Assembly: GCF_902493135.1 (NCBI RefSeq)
Contig: NZ_CABUOD010000002.1
Span: forward strand, 62,001 to 126,000
From: an uncultured Parabacteroides sp.
GTDB lineage: Bacteria > Bacteroidota > Bacteroidia > Bacteroidales > Tannerellaceae
Direction: 5' to 3'
DNA length: 64,000 nt
Shown here in pieces: positions 25,180-32,817 of this stretch (positions are counted from its first letter, which is position 1; each line of letters begins with the position of its first letter). The translations under genes and the position numbers were made by a program. Below the pieces are notes generated by a model that was given only the letters and a program-made list of their open reading frames with translations, was not told where the DNA came from and made no database searches.

Positions 25180-25267
25180 AATCGGTGCTTTTTAGGGAAA
25201 CATCCGATGCTTACTGCGTTTCAGAGGGGTGCTTATTCGTTTTTGATCCGATGCCTATTCGTCTGTT
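25180..25267. repeat. Four 22-bp iteron-like direct repeats
   Basis: Four degenerate units begin at 25180, 25202, 25224 and 25246. The shared core TGCtTA (or TGCCTA, TGCTTT) starts at 25186, 25208, 25230 and 25252, an exact 22-bp period, about two helical turns. Approximate consensus: ATCCGATGCTTATTCGTTT. It lies directly downstream of the DUF3987 gene. The spacing suggests a protein-binding array, as in plasmid iterons, rather than slippage. Confidence 0.6.
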
Positions 25268-25289
25268 TTTCGGGTTTTGTCGAAATTTA

Positions 25290-25326
25290 CCCGGAAAAGC
25301 CGTCAAAACTGTCAAAACTTCGCCCG
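25290..25326. repeat. Inverted repeat, copy A (outside DUF3987 gene)
   Basis: Contains two tandem GTCAAAACT units. About 33 of 37 positions match the reverse complement of 26771-26806, which lies inside the DUF3987 gene. The two copies face each other across about 1.45 kb. Confidence 0.6.
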
Positions 25327-25331
25327 CTTTG

Positions 25332-27695
25332 TCAAACGGTAACAGTTTCCTTTCCAGCATCTGTTTTCGCATAATAACCACCTCCTTCAGAGACGATTAG
25401 CTTATATTTTTCCGCTTTACGGAGGAAACGATCGATCGAAGACTCCGACACTCCACGGACGTTTGCCTCGGCTAAAAGGTCGGCACGTTTGAAGGTATCG
25501 GGCAAGGAGGCAAAGAGGTTCTGCAGATGATGCGGAAACTTGAAATGGACTTCGGCAGAGGCACGCTGCAACGATGTGGCCACGATATAAGCGTGCTGCA
25601 AACAGACTTTGCCGAGATGGAAGGCAGTGTCGAAATCTTCCTCCCCAATCGTCCATGTACGTTCCGTGCAACCGCTCTCGCCTTTGCGCAAGCCGGTCAA
25701 GGTCATGGCCAGACGGAAAATAGCCAGACGGTAACGCAGAACGGTAGACTCCAGGTCCTCATTGCCAAAAAAGCGGACGTTATAATATTCACGGCAAAAA
25801 AAACGGTCCAAGCGCTTACGCTGGGCATCGCTGAACCTCACCCAAGTAGGCGATCCGTCGAGAAAGACGCCGATGTCCAGTACCCGCTGCCCGAAGGAAT
25901 CGAGATATTCGGATGCCGCCGAAGTGTCGTCGGCAGAAGTCAAGGGGCGGTATTCGCCGCCACCTGCAATCTTGTACATCAGCATACGGCTGAAAAGACC
26001 GTTCTCGGTCGAAGGGATCAGACGGGGCAGGATGGCGGGCGTACCGCTCCAAAGCAACGCCAGGTTCGGCCTACGCGCCAGGAACGTGCCGTTATTCTTC
26101 GACGAGCTTCCGACCGTTTCGTGGTGGGCGGCCTTATTCAGGATGTCGCTGTAATTTCCGAAATCCTGCGACAGCATGGTGGCGATGGTCTCCATCTCCG
26201 TATCCATCATGCAGGATGTATAGGGGGAATTGATGTCGAGCAATTCCACCAGGCGGGCCTGCGTGACATGACCGGTAAGATGGAGATTCATCTGCTTCAC
26301 GACTTTCGGTTTCGACGGAGCCGGACCGAGCGGTTCTTTCCGGGTACGGTTCTGGCGTTTCCGCATCTTGTAGCTTTCATATTCCTCGTTGGCCGCCTCA
26401 TATTCTTCGACATAATGCCGCGAATTGTCGTAGACGTACTGTTGCCAGGGATCCAGCAACTTCTGGAGTCCGGCCATGCAGCCTTTCCCACTCCCCGAAC
26501 TACCTGTGACAATCGTATAAAGAGCAGGTGAATAATCCCGTTCGTCCAGCGACCCTTTGACGCCGGGCATCACGCTGCTCAACAACGTCAGCGCGGAGAT
26601 CAGCAAGACGTCCTGCTCCGTGCGGCTACCCGCCCGTTTGAGAATGTCCGTGAGAAGGGGCGGCAAGTGGTCATAAACAGCCTTGTCGAAGTGGGGTAAA
26701 AGGGTATCATCCGGCTCAATATCAGGCGTTTCGTCCACACCTACCGACGAAGGTGCATTTTTAGGCATAGCGGACGAAGTTTTGACAGTTTTGACAGTTT
26801 TCCGGGGTGTGGCAGCCTCTTCCGGACGGTACGGGCAACTGCCGTGCGACGCGCTGTAGCGACGGTAAATATCCGTCACCGTCTTTTCGATCTCGATGGC
26901 CGGAAAATCGGCGGAGCTGTAGCGGCGGACACATTCGGCGACAGCGTCGTAGGGTGAAAAACCGGCATTGTTCAAGACCGAGGACAACTTCACGATATAG
27001 GAATGGCGGTAGCCGGGGACAAAAGCATTGCTTTGTTCGTACTTGTCGATGTAGTTCGAGAGCCGCGTGCCGGGGCACACGTTGCCGGAGGAGTGTCCGG
27101 AACCAGCCGGAGGTTCCGCCTCGGCGACAGGGATTTCCAGGACTTCAGACTCTTCCTTATAAAAAGCATTCCGGTCGTGGCTGGTGAAACAGCCGCGGTT
27201 CGGGTCTTTGCCCGTGATGTCGACCACTACGCCCGGAATATCCGCTTCGATGTGGCGGCGGACGATTTCAAAGGCCAGTTTATGGTGTCCCAAATCGCTG
27301 TCGACCAGAACGAAGAGCTTGCCACCGGTATAGGTGGGGCTGCCGTGGCCGGCTTTTACGTACGGGAGCGCGGCTGCCCGGAGGAGCAACTCGCTTACGG
27401 GCATGGGCGAATCGTCTATGTCGACCACCACGCAGCCGCTATAGCGCACCATGTGCTCGAGTTTACGACCTCCCTCCATCACTCCGCCGGCGACATAGAT
27501 GGGCAATTTTTTCTTATAAGCATCGGCTTCGTCTGTCTTGCCGACAGTGCGCAGTCCACGCAAATAAGCGATTTGCGATGCAAAATCATTACTTTTCACT
27601 TTGTCGATGTATCGCTTCAAGGACAGTGAACAGGCGCTCCCGGTCTGGAACGCCGAGTCGAAGTAAGTGCCTTCGACGTCTTTTTGTACTACCAT
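25332..27695 (-). CDS. BT4734-like/DUF3987 P-loop protein (primase-helicase-like)
   Basis: A 787-residue protein. Residues about 10-190 match the N-terminal domain of the BT4734/BF3469 family (KKKLPIYVAGGVMEGGRKLEHM, VVVDIDDSP, TGGKLFVLVDSD, DPNRGCFTSHD), which resembles the primase-polymerase-type start of D5-like replication proteins. A linker (295-330, with KTVKTVKTS at 299-307) leads to a DUF3987 domain whose P-loop is GSSGSGKG at 398-405; the usual Ser/Thr after the lysine is Gly here. A C-terminal winged-helix-like part follows. The family recurs in Bacteroidales beside DUF4248, HU-like and lysozyme-type genes, as in this window. Function unknown; a role in replication of a phage- or plasmid-like element is inference. 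Confidence 0.85.
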   Translation of the reverse strand: MVVQKDVEGTYFDSAFQTGSACSLSLKRYIDKVKSNDFASQIAYLRGLRTVGKTDEADAYKKKLPIYVAGGVMEGGRKLEHMVRYSGCVVVDIDDSPMPVSELLLRAAALPYVKAGHGSPTYTGGKLFVLVDSDLGHHKLAFEIVRRHIEADIPGVVVDITGKDPNRGCFTSHDRNAFYKEESEVLEIPVAEAEPPAGSGHSSGNVCPGTRLSNYIDKYEQSNAFVPGYRHSYIVKLSSVLNNAGFSPYDAVAECVRRYSSADFPAIEIEKTVTDIYRRYSASHGSCPYRPEEAATPRKTVKTVKTSSAMPKNAPSSVGVDETPDIEPDDTLLPHFDKAVYDHLPPLLTDILKRAGSRTEQDVLLISALTLLSSVMPGVKGSLDERDYSPALYTIVTGSSGSGKGCMAGLQKLLDPWQQYVYDNSRHYVEEYEAANEEYESYKMRKRQNRTRKEPLGPAPSKPKVVKQMNLHLTGHVTQARLVELLDINSPYTSCMMDTEMETIATMLSQDFGNYSDILNKAAHHETVGSSSKNNGTFLARRPNLALLWSGTPAILPRLIPSTENGLFSRMLMYKIAGGGEYRPLTSADDTSAASEYLDSFGQRVLDIGVFLDGSPTWVRFSDAQRKRLDRFFCREYYNVRFFGNEDLESTVLRYRLAIFRLAMTLTGLRKGESGCTERTWTIGEEDFDTAFHLGKVCLQHAYIVATSLQRASAEVHFKFPHHLQNLFASLPDTFKRADLLAEANVRGVSESSIDRFLRKAEKYKLIVSEGGGYYAKTDAGKETVTV
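26771..26806. repeat. Inverted repeat, copy B (inside DUF3987 gene)
   Basis: Encodes the KTVKTVKTS linker of the DUF3987 protein on the minus strand and is the reverse-complement partner of 25290-25326. It contains two GTCAAAACT-type units read on the minus strand. Confidence 0.6.
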
Positions 27696-27770
27696 ATTAT
27701 TGTGTATTAAATGAAAGGCTACAGTCCGCTTCTGAATGTTTCGTGCGGCTCTTTCAGTTGTTTGTTATTT

Positions 27771-28007
27771 CTAAGGTTCCCCCAAATGATCTACCAGACA
27801 GGCGACTTGCTTCGGCGTATAGAGTTTCTGGAATTTCACCCACCCCGCAGCCAAGAGTTTTTCCTTCAAACCGCGTGAAGTCCGTATCCATACCCACATC
27901 CTTTTATAGGCGATCCCGGGGGTACAGTCTGGGAAATACAGGAGTGCGAATTCGGTAACTCCCATAGCGCCTTTTGCCGATATAAGGTCTATTTTTTTGT
28001 CTTCCAT
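27771..28007 (-). CDS. DUF4248 family protein
   Basis: A 78-residue protein (DLISAKGAMGVTEFALLYFPDCTPGIAYKRMWVWIRTSRGLKEKLLAAGWVKFQKLYTPKQVACLVDHLGEP). The tail motif KLYTPKQVxxLVxHLG is that of DUF4248, which repeatedly accompanies DUF3987 genes in Bacteroidales. The helical pattern suggests a small DNA-binding (winged or HTH-like) protein. It is 75 bp upstream of the DUF3987 gene on the same strand and divergent from the HU-like gene. Confidence 0.83.
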   Translation of the reverse strand: MEDKKIDLISAKGAMGVTEFALLYFPDCTPGIAYKRMWVWIRTSRGLKEKLLAAGWVKFQKLYTPKQVACLVDHLGEP

Positions 28008-28162
28008 AATAATTTTTATTTAAGCTTTCTAATACATTATAAATGTAACGCTTTTTTTGGTACTACACAAGGAATTCGGTAATTATTTTATAAAAAAACA
28101 AAGAATGCTGTCGAAACTTCCGATAGCCGTATATACCTTTCCCGCGAGGCAGCCGGGCGTCG

Positions 28163-28170
28163 TATCTTTG
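28163..28170 (+). promoter_or_regulatory. -7 box of the HU-glucosaminidase operon
   Basis: TATCTTTG, a full TAnnTTTG match, 38 bp before the ATG at 28209. The -33 TTG is weak or absent. Confidence 0.6.
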
Positions 28171-28208
28171 TAATGTAATAATTCACTAACCCTTAATCTA
28201 TTAATCGT

Positions 28209-28652
28209 ATGTCAGTAAAGTACAAACTTGTTTTGAAAAAAGACTTGACCAAAGATGCGGCAGCCGATGCCAAACGGTATTATGCCTCGGCCAATGTCAC
28301 AGGCATGATGGATTTCGACACGATCTGCGATGTGGTGGCAGATCGTTCGACGGCCAGCGATGGCGACGTAGCGCTCGTCTTGTTGGGTCTGATCCGTTGC
28401 ATGCAGGAAGCGTTGCTACGTGGCGAAGTGGTCCAGTTGGGTGCATTGGGCAACTTCCGCATCTCGCTCGGAAGCTCCGGAGTGGTAAATGCGGACGATT
28501 TTCACGCATCATTGATCAGGAAGCCGCGAATAATCTATTCTCCGGGAGTTAAACTGCGCGAAATGATCGCCAAAGTGAATGTTGAACGCATTGGACAAGA
28601 GGCAGATAAGCCCAATGCAGGTGGCGAAGAAGAAAGACCGGGAGAATTATGA
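28209..28652 (+). CDS. HU-like DNA-binding protein (HU-HIG type)
   Basis: A 147-residue protein. Residues 1-115 match the HU-like fold of the Bacteroidetes HU-HIG group (MSVKYKLVLKKDLTKDAAADAKRYYA, RCMQEALLRGEVVQLGALGNFRISLG, then an IIYSPGVKLREMI tail) rather than classical 90-residue HU. The short glycine- and proline-rich end (GGEEERPGEL) is variable. The gene overlaps the glucosaminidase gene by 4 bp (ATGA). DNA bending or nucleoid binding is the family function; its target is unknown. Confidence 0.88.
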   Translation: MSVKYKLVLKKDLTKDAAADAKRYYASANVTGMMDFDTICDVVADRSTASDGDVALVLLGLIRCMQEALLRGEVVQLGALGNFRISLGSSGVVNADDFHASLIRKPRIIYSPGVKLREMIAKVNVERIGQEADKPNAGGEEERPGEL

Positions 28653-29137
28653 AACCAGCACAAATCAGCTTCGTAAAAGAGTGCCTGCCTACAGCTTTGT
28701 CGGCAGGGGCTGCTTTCAACATGAATCCGTTGGTCATCCTGGCGCAAGCGGCGTTCGAAAGCGGTTGGGGCACGAGCAGCCTGGCACGGGAGTCGCGTAA
28801 CTACTTCGGACTGACCGCATACGGGTGCAGCAACGCTTATTGGCACGGTGGGAAGACGACCGTAAAAGGTCCCTCCTATTCGCTGGATTTCCGCCGCTAC
28901 GACACGAGAGAGAATTCCTTCCTCGATTTCGCCCGCCTGATACGGAACAATTACCGCTCCGCCTGGCTGGTGAGCAACGACCCGCAGGCTTACGCAAAGG
29001 AGATCGCCTACAGTCCTTACATCAGCGAACTGAACGGCGATAACCGGGAAACCTACCGGCACAGCATCATCCAGATCGCACAGACGATACAGGCGGTGAT
29101 GGCTTTGATTGCTCCCCCTTCCGTTACAACCCTTTAA
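28649..29137 (+). CDS. Glucosaminidase-domain cell-wall hydrolase
   Basis: A 162-residue protein with the glucosaminidase (GH73/FlgJ-like) fold: catalytic glutamate E37 in LAQAAFESGWGTS, the motif NYFGLTAYG and YDTRENSFLDFARLI. Such enzymes cleave between N-acetylglucosamine and N-acetylmuramic acid in peptidoglycan. No signal peptide is present, as in phage endolysins, so it would need a holin-like protein or lysis to reach the wall. Its position next to HU and DUF3987 genes is a recurrent Bacteroidales cassette, in which an amidase often takes this place. Confidence 0.88.
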   Translation: MKPAQISFVKECLPTALSAGAAFNMNPLVILAQAAFESGWGTSSLARESRNYFGLTAYGCSNAYWHGGKTTVKGPSYSLDFRRYDTRENSFLDFARLIRNNYRSAWLVSNDPQAYAKEIAYSPYISELNGDNRETYRHSIIQIAQTIQAVMALIAPPSVTTL

Positions 29138-29148
29138 AAGCTCTTATC

Positions 29149-29319
29149 ATGCAGAAAATCAGAAAGATTCTTGAATTTGTCCTGGCTTTGTTGAATTTCT
29201 TGTTCCACTTTAAACCCGCACCGGATGAAAAACCTCCCGTCAACGTTGAAACTTATCCTCGCCCTGATCCTCAGGATCCTGAGGAAGGGGATGAACCTTT
29301 ATTTGAGGCTGTCCATTAG
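29149..29319 (+). CDS. 56-residue peptide with a hydrophobic N-terminal helix
   Basis: ATG 29149 to TAG 29319, in the same direction as and 11 bp after the glucosaminidase gene. The product starts MQKIRKILEFVLALLNFLFHF, a probable membrane helix, and continues with a proline- and acid-rich tail (KPAPDEKPP, then PRPDPQDPEEGDEP). In this cassette family a short membrane peptide (often called smalltalk) usually sits here; the sequence differs, but the position and the helix are similar. A holin- or spanin-like role is only a guess. Confidence 0.6.
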   Translation: MQKIRKILEFVLALLNFLFHFKPAPDEKPPVNVETYPRPDPQDPEEGDEPLFEAVH

Positions 29320-29337
29320 GATCAGGCTCTGGTAAAA

Positions 29338-29383
29338 CGCAAAAAAGCCCGTCCGCGAAAGGCGGACAGGCTTTTTTTATTTG
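29338..29383. terminator. Bidirectional terminator between the cassette and rplQ
   Basis: GCCCGTCCGC and GCGGACAGGC pair around a GAAAG loop with one mismatch; A-run on the left and T-run on the right make it work in both directions. It separates the plus-strand cassette from the minus-strand ribosomal cluster. Confidence 0.82.
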
Positions 29384-29402
29384 TTTGTTGAATAAGCCGG
29401 AT

Positions 29403-29891
29403 TTATTCAGCCGCTTTTTCTTCTGCAACCGGTGCTTCTGCAACAGGAGCTTCCGTTTCGGCAGCTGTAGACTTTTTACGTGAACGTCTTGTCTTAGCCG
29501 CTTTCTTGGTTGTAGCTGTCTTCAACATGTTTTCGTTGTAATCAACCAGTTCAATGAAGCACATGGCTGCGTTGTCACCCAGACGGTTGCCGGTCTTCAG
29601 GATACGAGTGTAACCACCCGGACGGTCACCGATCTTCTGAGATACTTCCTTGAACAATTCTGTTACAGCATATTTGTCTTGCAAATTGCTGAATACCACA
29701 CGTCTTGAGTGAGTTGTATCCTCTTTAGACTTAGTGATAAGCGGTTCTACAAATTTGCGGAGCGCTTTAGCTTTAGCAACAGTAGTGAAGATTCTCTTAT
29801 GCTTGATAAGAGAACATGCCATGTTTGAAAGCATTGCGTCACGGTGAGTATTTGTACGACCTAAATGATTTATTTTCTTATTGTGTCTCAT
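29403..29891 (-). CDS. rplQ: 50S ribosomal protein L17
   Basis: A 162-residue L17 with the core MRHNKKINHLGRTNTHRDAMLSNMACSLI. It has a C-terminal extension (KKSTAAETEAPVAEAPVAEEKAAE) about 40 residues beyond the E. coli protein, alanine- and glutamate-rich as is common in Bacteroidetes. It is the last gene of the ribosomal cluster. Confidence 0.97.
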   Translation of the reverse strand: MRHNKKINHLGRTNTHRDAMLSNMACSLIKHKRIFTTVAKAKALRKFVEPLITKSKEDTTHSRRVVFSNLQDKYAVTELFKEVSQKIGDRPGGYTRILKTGNRLGDNAAMCFIELVDYNENMLKTATTKKAAKTRRSRKKSTAAETEAPVAEAPVAEEKAAE

Positions 29892-29899
29892 CGCTATAC

Positions 29900-30892
29900 T
29901 TACTCTTTATCTAATTTATATTTAGTGATATCCATACCGAATGAAAGGTTCAGACTCTCAAGCAGTTCATCAAGTTCTGTAAGTGACTTCTTACCGAAGT
30001 TCCGGAATTTCAACAAGTCATTCTTGTTGAATTTAACCAGTTCACCTAAGGTTTCAACATCTGCGGCCTTCAAGCAATTCAACGCGCGAACGGAAAGATC
30101 CATATCCGAGAGCTTGCTCTTCAGCAACTGGCGCATGTGGAGTACTTCTTCATCGAATTCCTCATTACCGTCAGTATCAACTGTCTCGATAGCAATCTTT
30201 TCATCTGAGAACAACATAAAATGATGAATCAGAATCTTGGCTGCTTCTTTCAACGCTTCCTTCGGATGAATAGAACCATCAGTGGCTATTTCAAGAACCA
30301 ACTTTTCGTAGTCCGTCTTTTGCTCAACACGGAAGTTCTCGATCGAATACTTGACGTTGCGAATAGGTGTGTAAATAGAGTCGATTGCAATCACGTGCAT
30401 GTCTGCATTCGGGTCTCTGTTTTCATCGGCGGGAACGTATCCGCGACCTTTGTTAATCGTCAGCTCGATCTGGAAACCTGCGTTCGGATCCAAACGACAA
30501 ATAACCAACTCAGGATTCAACACTTCGAATCCGGTCAGCTGTTTACCTATATCACCGGCTTTGAACACTTCCGAACCCGAAACAGTAATACTTACTTTTT
30601 CATTCTCTATGTCGTCTACAATATGCTTGAACCGGACTTGTTTCAGATTCAAGATAATGTTTGTCACATCCTCCATAACACCGGGGATTGTACCAAATTC
30701 ATGGTCAACCCCTTCGATCTTAATGGATGTAATAGCAAAACCTTCAAGTGACGACAGGAGAATACGGCGCAGAGCATTACCTATAGTAATACCATAGCCG
30801 GGTTCCAACGGACGAAATTCAAACTTTCCGAAGAAATTGTCCGCTTCCAACATTAATACTTTATCGGGTTTTTGAAATGCTAATATCGCCAT
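29900..30892 (-). CDS. rpoA: RNA polymerase subunit alpha
   Basis: A 330-residue alpha subunit: N-terminal assembly domain (RPLEPGYGITIGNALRRILLSSLEGFA) and C-terminal domain (VRALNCLKAADVETLGELVKFNKNDLLKFRNFGKKSLTELDELL) that contacts promoter DNA and activators. The start at 30892 (MAILAFQKPD) is chosen, after an ATG three codons upstream at 30901. It is preceded by rpsD. Confidence 0.98.
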   Translation of the reverse strand: MAILAFQKPDKVLMLEADNFFGKFEFRPLEPGYGITIGNALRRILLSSLEGFAITSIKIEGVDHEFGTIPGVMEDVTNIILNLKQVRFKHIVDDIENEKVSITVSGSEVFKAGDIGKQLTGFEVLNPELVICRLDPNAGFQIELTINKGRGYVPADENRDPNADMHVIAIDSIYTPIRNVKYSIENFRVEQKTDYEKLVLEIATDGSIHPKEALKEAAKILIHHFMLFSDEKIAIETVDTDGNEEFDEEVLHMRQLLKSKLSDMDLSVRALNCLKAADVETLGELVKFNKNDLLKFRNFGKKSLTELDELLESLNLSFGMDITKYKLDKE

Positions 30893-30904
30893 GGAAATCA
30901 ATTA

Positions 30905-31510
30905 TTATTTAGAATACAATTCTACGATCAACTGCTCTTTAATGTTTTCAGGAATGTCAGCTCTTTCCGGCAGATGCAGTAATTTTCCGCTTAAAGAAGA
31001 CTGATCCCATTCGATCCAAGGATACTTGCTGTGGTTGAATCCTGACAGTGCGTCGGCAATCACTTCAAGAGATTTGGATTTTTCTCTAACACCAATAACC
31101 TGACCGGCTTTTACAGAGTAAGAAGGAATGTTCACAACCTTACCGTCTACTGTAATGTGACGATGAGAAACCAACTGACGGGCGGCAGCACGCGTCGGGG
31201 CGATACCCAAACGGAATACTACGTTGTCCAGACGGCCTTCCAGTAACTGCAACAGCACTTCACCGGTAATGCCTTTTGAACGTGATGCCTTTTCAAACAG
31301 GTTTCTAAACTGTTTTTCCAATACACCGTAAGTGTATTTGGCTTTCTGCTTCTCACGAAGCTGGATTCCGTACTCGGAAGTTTTTCTCTTGCGGGCATTT
31401 CCGTGCTGTCCGGGAGGATAGTTCTTTTTTGAAAGAACTTTATCCGGTCCGAATATTGCCTCACCGAATTTACGGGCAATTCTTGTTTTAGGTCCAGTAT
31501 ATCTTGCCAT
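30905..31510 (-). CDS. rpsD: 30S ribosomal protein S4
   Basis: A 201-residue S4 (MARYTGPKTRIARKFGEAIF, then an S4 domain with RLDNVVFRLGIAPTRAAARQLVSHRHI). It lacks the N-terminal zinc-binding cysteines, so it is the zinc-free form. In many bacteria S4 represses its own operon by binding a leader; a structured leader candidate lies at 31530-31620. Confidence 0.98.
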   Translation of the reverse strand: MARYTGPKTRIARKFGEAIFGPDKVLSKKNYPPGQHGNARKRKTSEYGIQLREKQKAKYTYGVLEKQFRNLFEKASRSKGITGEVLLQLLEGRLDNVVFRLGIAPTRAAARQLVSHRHITVDGKVVNIPSYSVKAGQVIGVREKSKSLEVIADALSGFNHSKYPWIEWDQSSLSGKLLHLPERADIPENIKEQLIVELYSK

Positions 31511-31526
31511 TTTTTTATTGTTTTAA

Positions 31527-31620
31527 TGTTCTGTTCTGAATCTGGAACCGTGCAGCCGCGACTACAGAGAGGATAAGGTCTTTGTGTAATCTATTCACAA
31601 TTCCGGATTCAATGTTCAAG
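31527..31620 (-). ncRNA. Candidate structured leader upstream of rpsD
   Basis: Within the 123-bp gap before rpsD, the minus strand has GAATCcGGAA and TTCCaGATTC, arms that pair in 9 of 10 positions around a loop of roughly 50-55 nt, with a smaller TGTG...CACA hairpin inside. No open frame fills the gap, while most other junctions in this cluster are under 60 bp. Possible autoregulatory site for S4; not tested. Confidence 0.4.
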
Positions 31621-31633
31621 AAACTATAGTTAA

Positions 31634-32023
31634 TTATACTCTTCTCTTTTTCGGAGGACGACAACCATTGTGAGGAAGCGGCGTAACGTCAACGATTTCC
31701 GTTACTTCAATGCCTGCACCGTGGATGGTTCTGATAGCAGACTCACGTCCGTTACCCGGTCCCTTTACGAATACTTTTACTTTTCTCAAACCAAGATCGT
31801 AAGCTACTTTTGCACAATCCTGAGCGGCCATCTGGGCGGCATACGGAGTGTTCTTTTTAGAACTTCTGAATCCCATCTTACCAGCGGAAGACCAACTGAT
31901 TACCTGACCTTCGCTATTAGCAAGAGATACAATGATGTTGTTAAAAGAAGAATGAATATGAGCTTGACCGTAAGCGTCAACTTTTACGTTTCTCTTCTTT
32001 GCTGCGACTGTTTTCTTTGCCAT
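31634..32023 (-). CDS. rpsK: 30S ribosomal protein S11
   Basis: A 129-residue S11 with the motifs AHIHSSFNNIIVSLAN and RKVKVFVKGPGNGRESAIR and the typical basic end GCRPPKKRRV. It follows rpsM on the minus strand. Confidence 0.98.
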   Translation of the reverse strand: MAKKTVAAKKRNVKVDAYGQAHIHSSFNNIIVSLANSEGQVISWSSAGKMGFRSSKKNTPYAAQMAAQDCAKVAYDLGLRKVKVFVKGPGNGRESAIRTIHGAGIEVTEIVDVTPLPHNGCRPPKKRRV

Positions 32024-32034
32024 ATCAATTCTTA

Positions 32035-32415
32035 TTATTTAGTAGCTTTTTTCTTATTTGCAACAGTTTTCTTCTTACCCTTGCGAGTACGAGCGTTGTT
32101 CTTTGTGCTCTGGCCTCTCAAAGGCAAACCAATACGGTGACGAACACCTCTGTAACATCCGATATCCATCAGACGCTTGATGTTCAGCTGAACTTCAGAA
32201 CGAAGATCACCTTCTACCTTGTACTCAGCGCCAATGACTTCACGTACTTTTGCAGCTTGATCGTCTGTCCAGTCTTTTACTTTGATATCACGATCGATCC
32301 CTGCTTTATCTAAAATGGATTTTGAAGCACTACGACCAATACCGTAAATATAGGTCAAGGCAATTTCTCCTCTTTTATTTTGTGGCAAGTCTACACCAAC
32401 TATTCTTATAGCCAT
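32035..32415 (-). CDS. rpsM: 30S ribosomal protein S13
   Basis: A 126-residue S13 (MAIRIVGVDLPQNKRGEIALTYIYGIGRSAS and RLMDIGCYRGVRHRIGLPLRGQSTKNNARTRKG) that binds tRNA anticodon loops at the A and P sites and forms intersubunit bridges. Confidence 0.98.
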   Translation of the reverse strand: MAIRIVGVDLPQNKRGEIALTYIYGIGRSASKSILDKAGIDRDIKVKDWTDDQAAKVREVIGAEYKVEGDLRSEVQLNIKRLMDIGCYRGVRHRIGLPLRGQSTKNNARTRKGKKKTVANKKKATK

Positions 32416-32450
32416 ATTACTTACTTAGATTATTTTGCAAAAATAATAAA

Positions 32451-32567
32451 TTATCCTTGACGTTGTTTATACTTAGGATTTTTCTTGTTAATTACGTATA
32501 AGCGTCCCTTTCTTCTAACGATTTTGCATTCGGGAGTACGCTTCTTCAAAGATGCTCTTACTTTCAT
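32451..32567 (-). CDS. rpmJ: 50S ribosomal protein L36
   Basis: A 38-residue protein from ATG 32567 to TAA 32451 (MKVRASLKKRTPECKIVRRKG and ending NKKNPKYKQRQG). Only one cysteine remains, so this is the zinc-free L36 form. It sits between infA and rpsM, the usual order. Confidence 0.95.
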   Translation of the reverse strand: MKVRASLKKRTPECKIVRRKGRLYVINKKNPKYKQRQG

Positions 32568-32582
32568 ATCTTGTTGTTTTTT

Positions 32583-32801
32583 TTATTTATATCTAAAAGC
32601 AATTCTACCTTTCGATAGATCATACGGAGACATCTCAACTCTTACTTTATCACCGGGAAGGATCTTGATGTAGTGCATCCGCATCTTCCCTGAGATATGA
32701 GCAGTGATTTCATGTCCGTTCTCTAATTCTACACGAAACATTGCGTTCGACAATGCTTCCACTATAACTCCATCTTGTTCAATTGCTGACTGTTTAGCCA
32801 T
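32583..32801 (-). CDS. infA: Translation initiation factor IF-1
   Basis: A 72-residue S1-domain protein (MAKQSAIEQDGVIVEALSNAMFRVELENGHEITAHISGKMRMHYIKILPGDKVRVEMSPYDLSKGRIAFRYK in outline) that occupies the A site during initiation. It lies between map and rpmJ. Confidence 0.98.
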   Translation of the reverse strand: MAKQSAIEQDGVIVEALSNAMFRVELENGHEITAHISGKMRMHYIKILPGDKVRVEMSPYDLSKGRIAFRYK

Positions 32802-32817
32802 ATAAAATCAAATCAAA

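Noticed and set aside
25180..25267. CRISPR array
   Set aside because: The units are degenerate and contiguous with a 22-bp period and have no unique spacers or cas genes.
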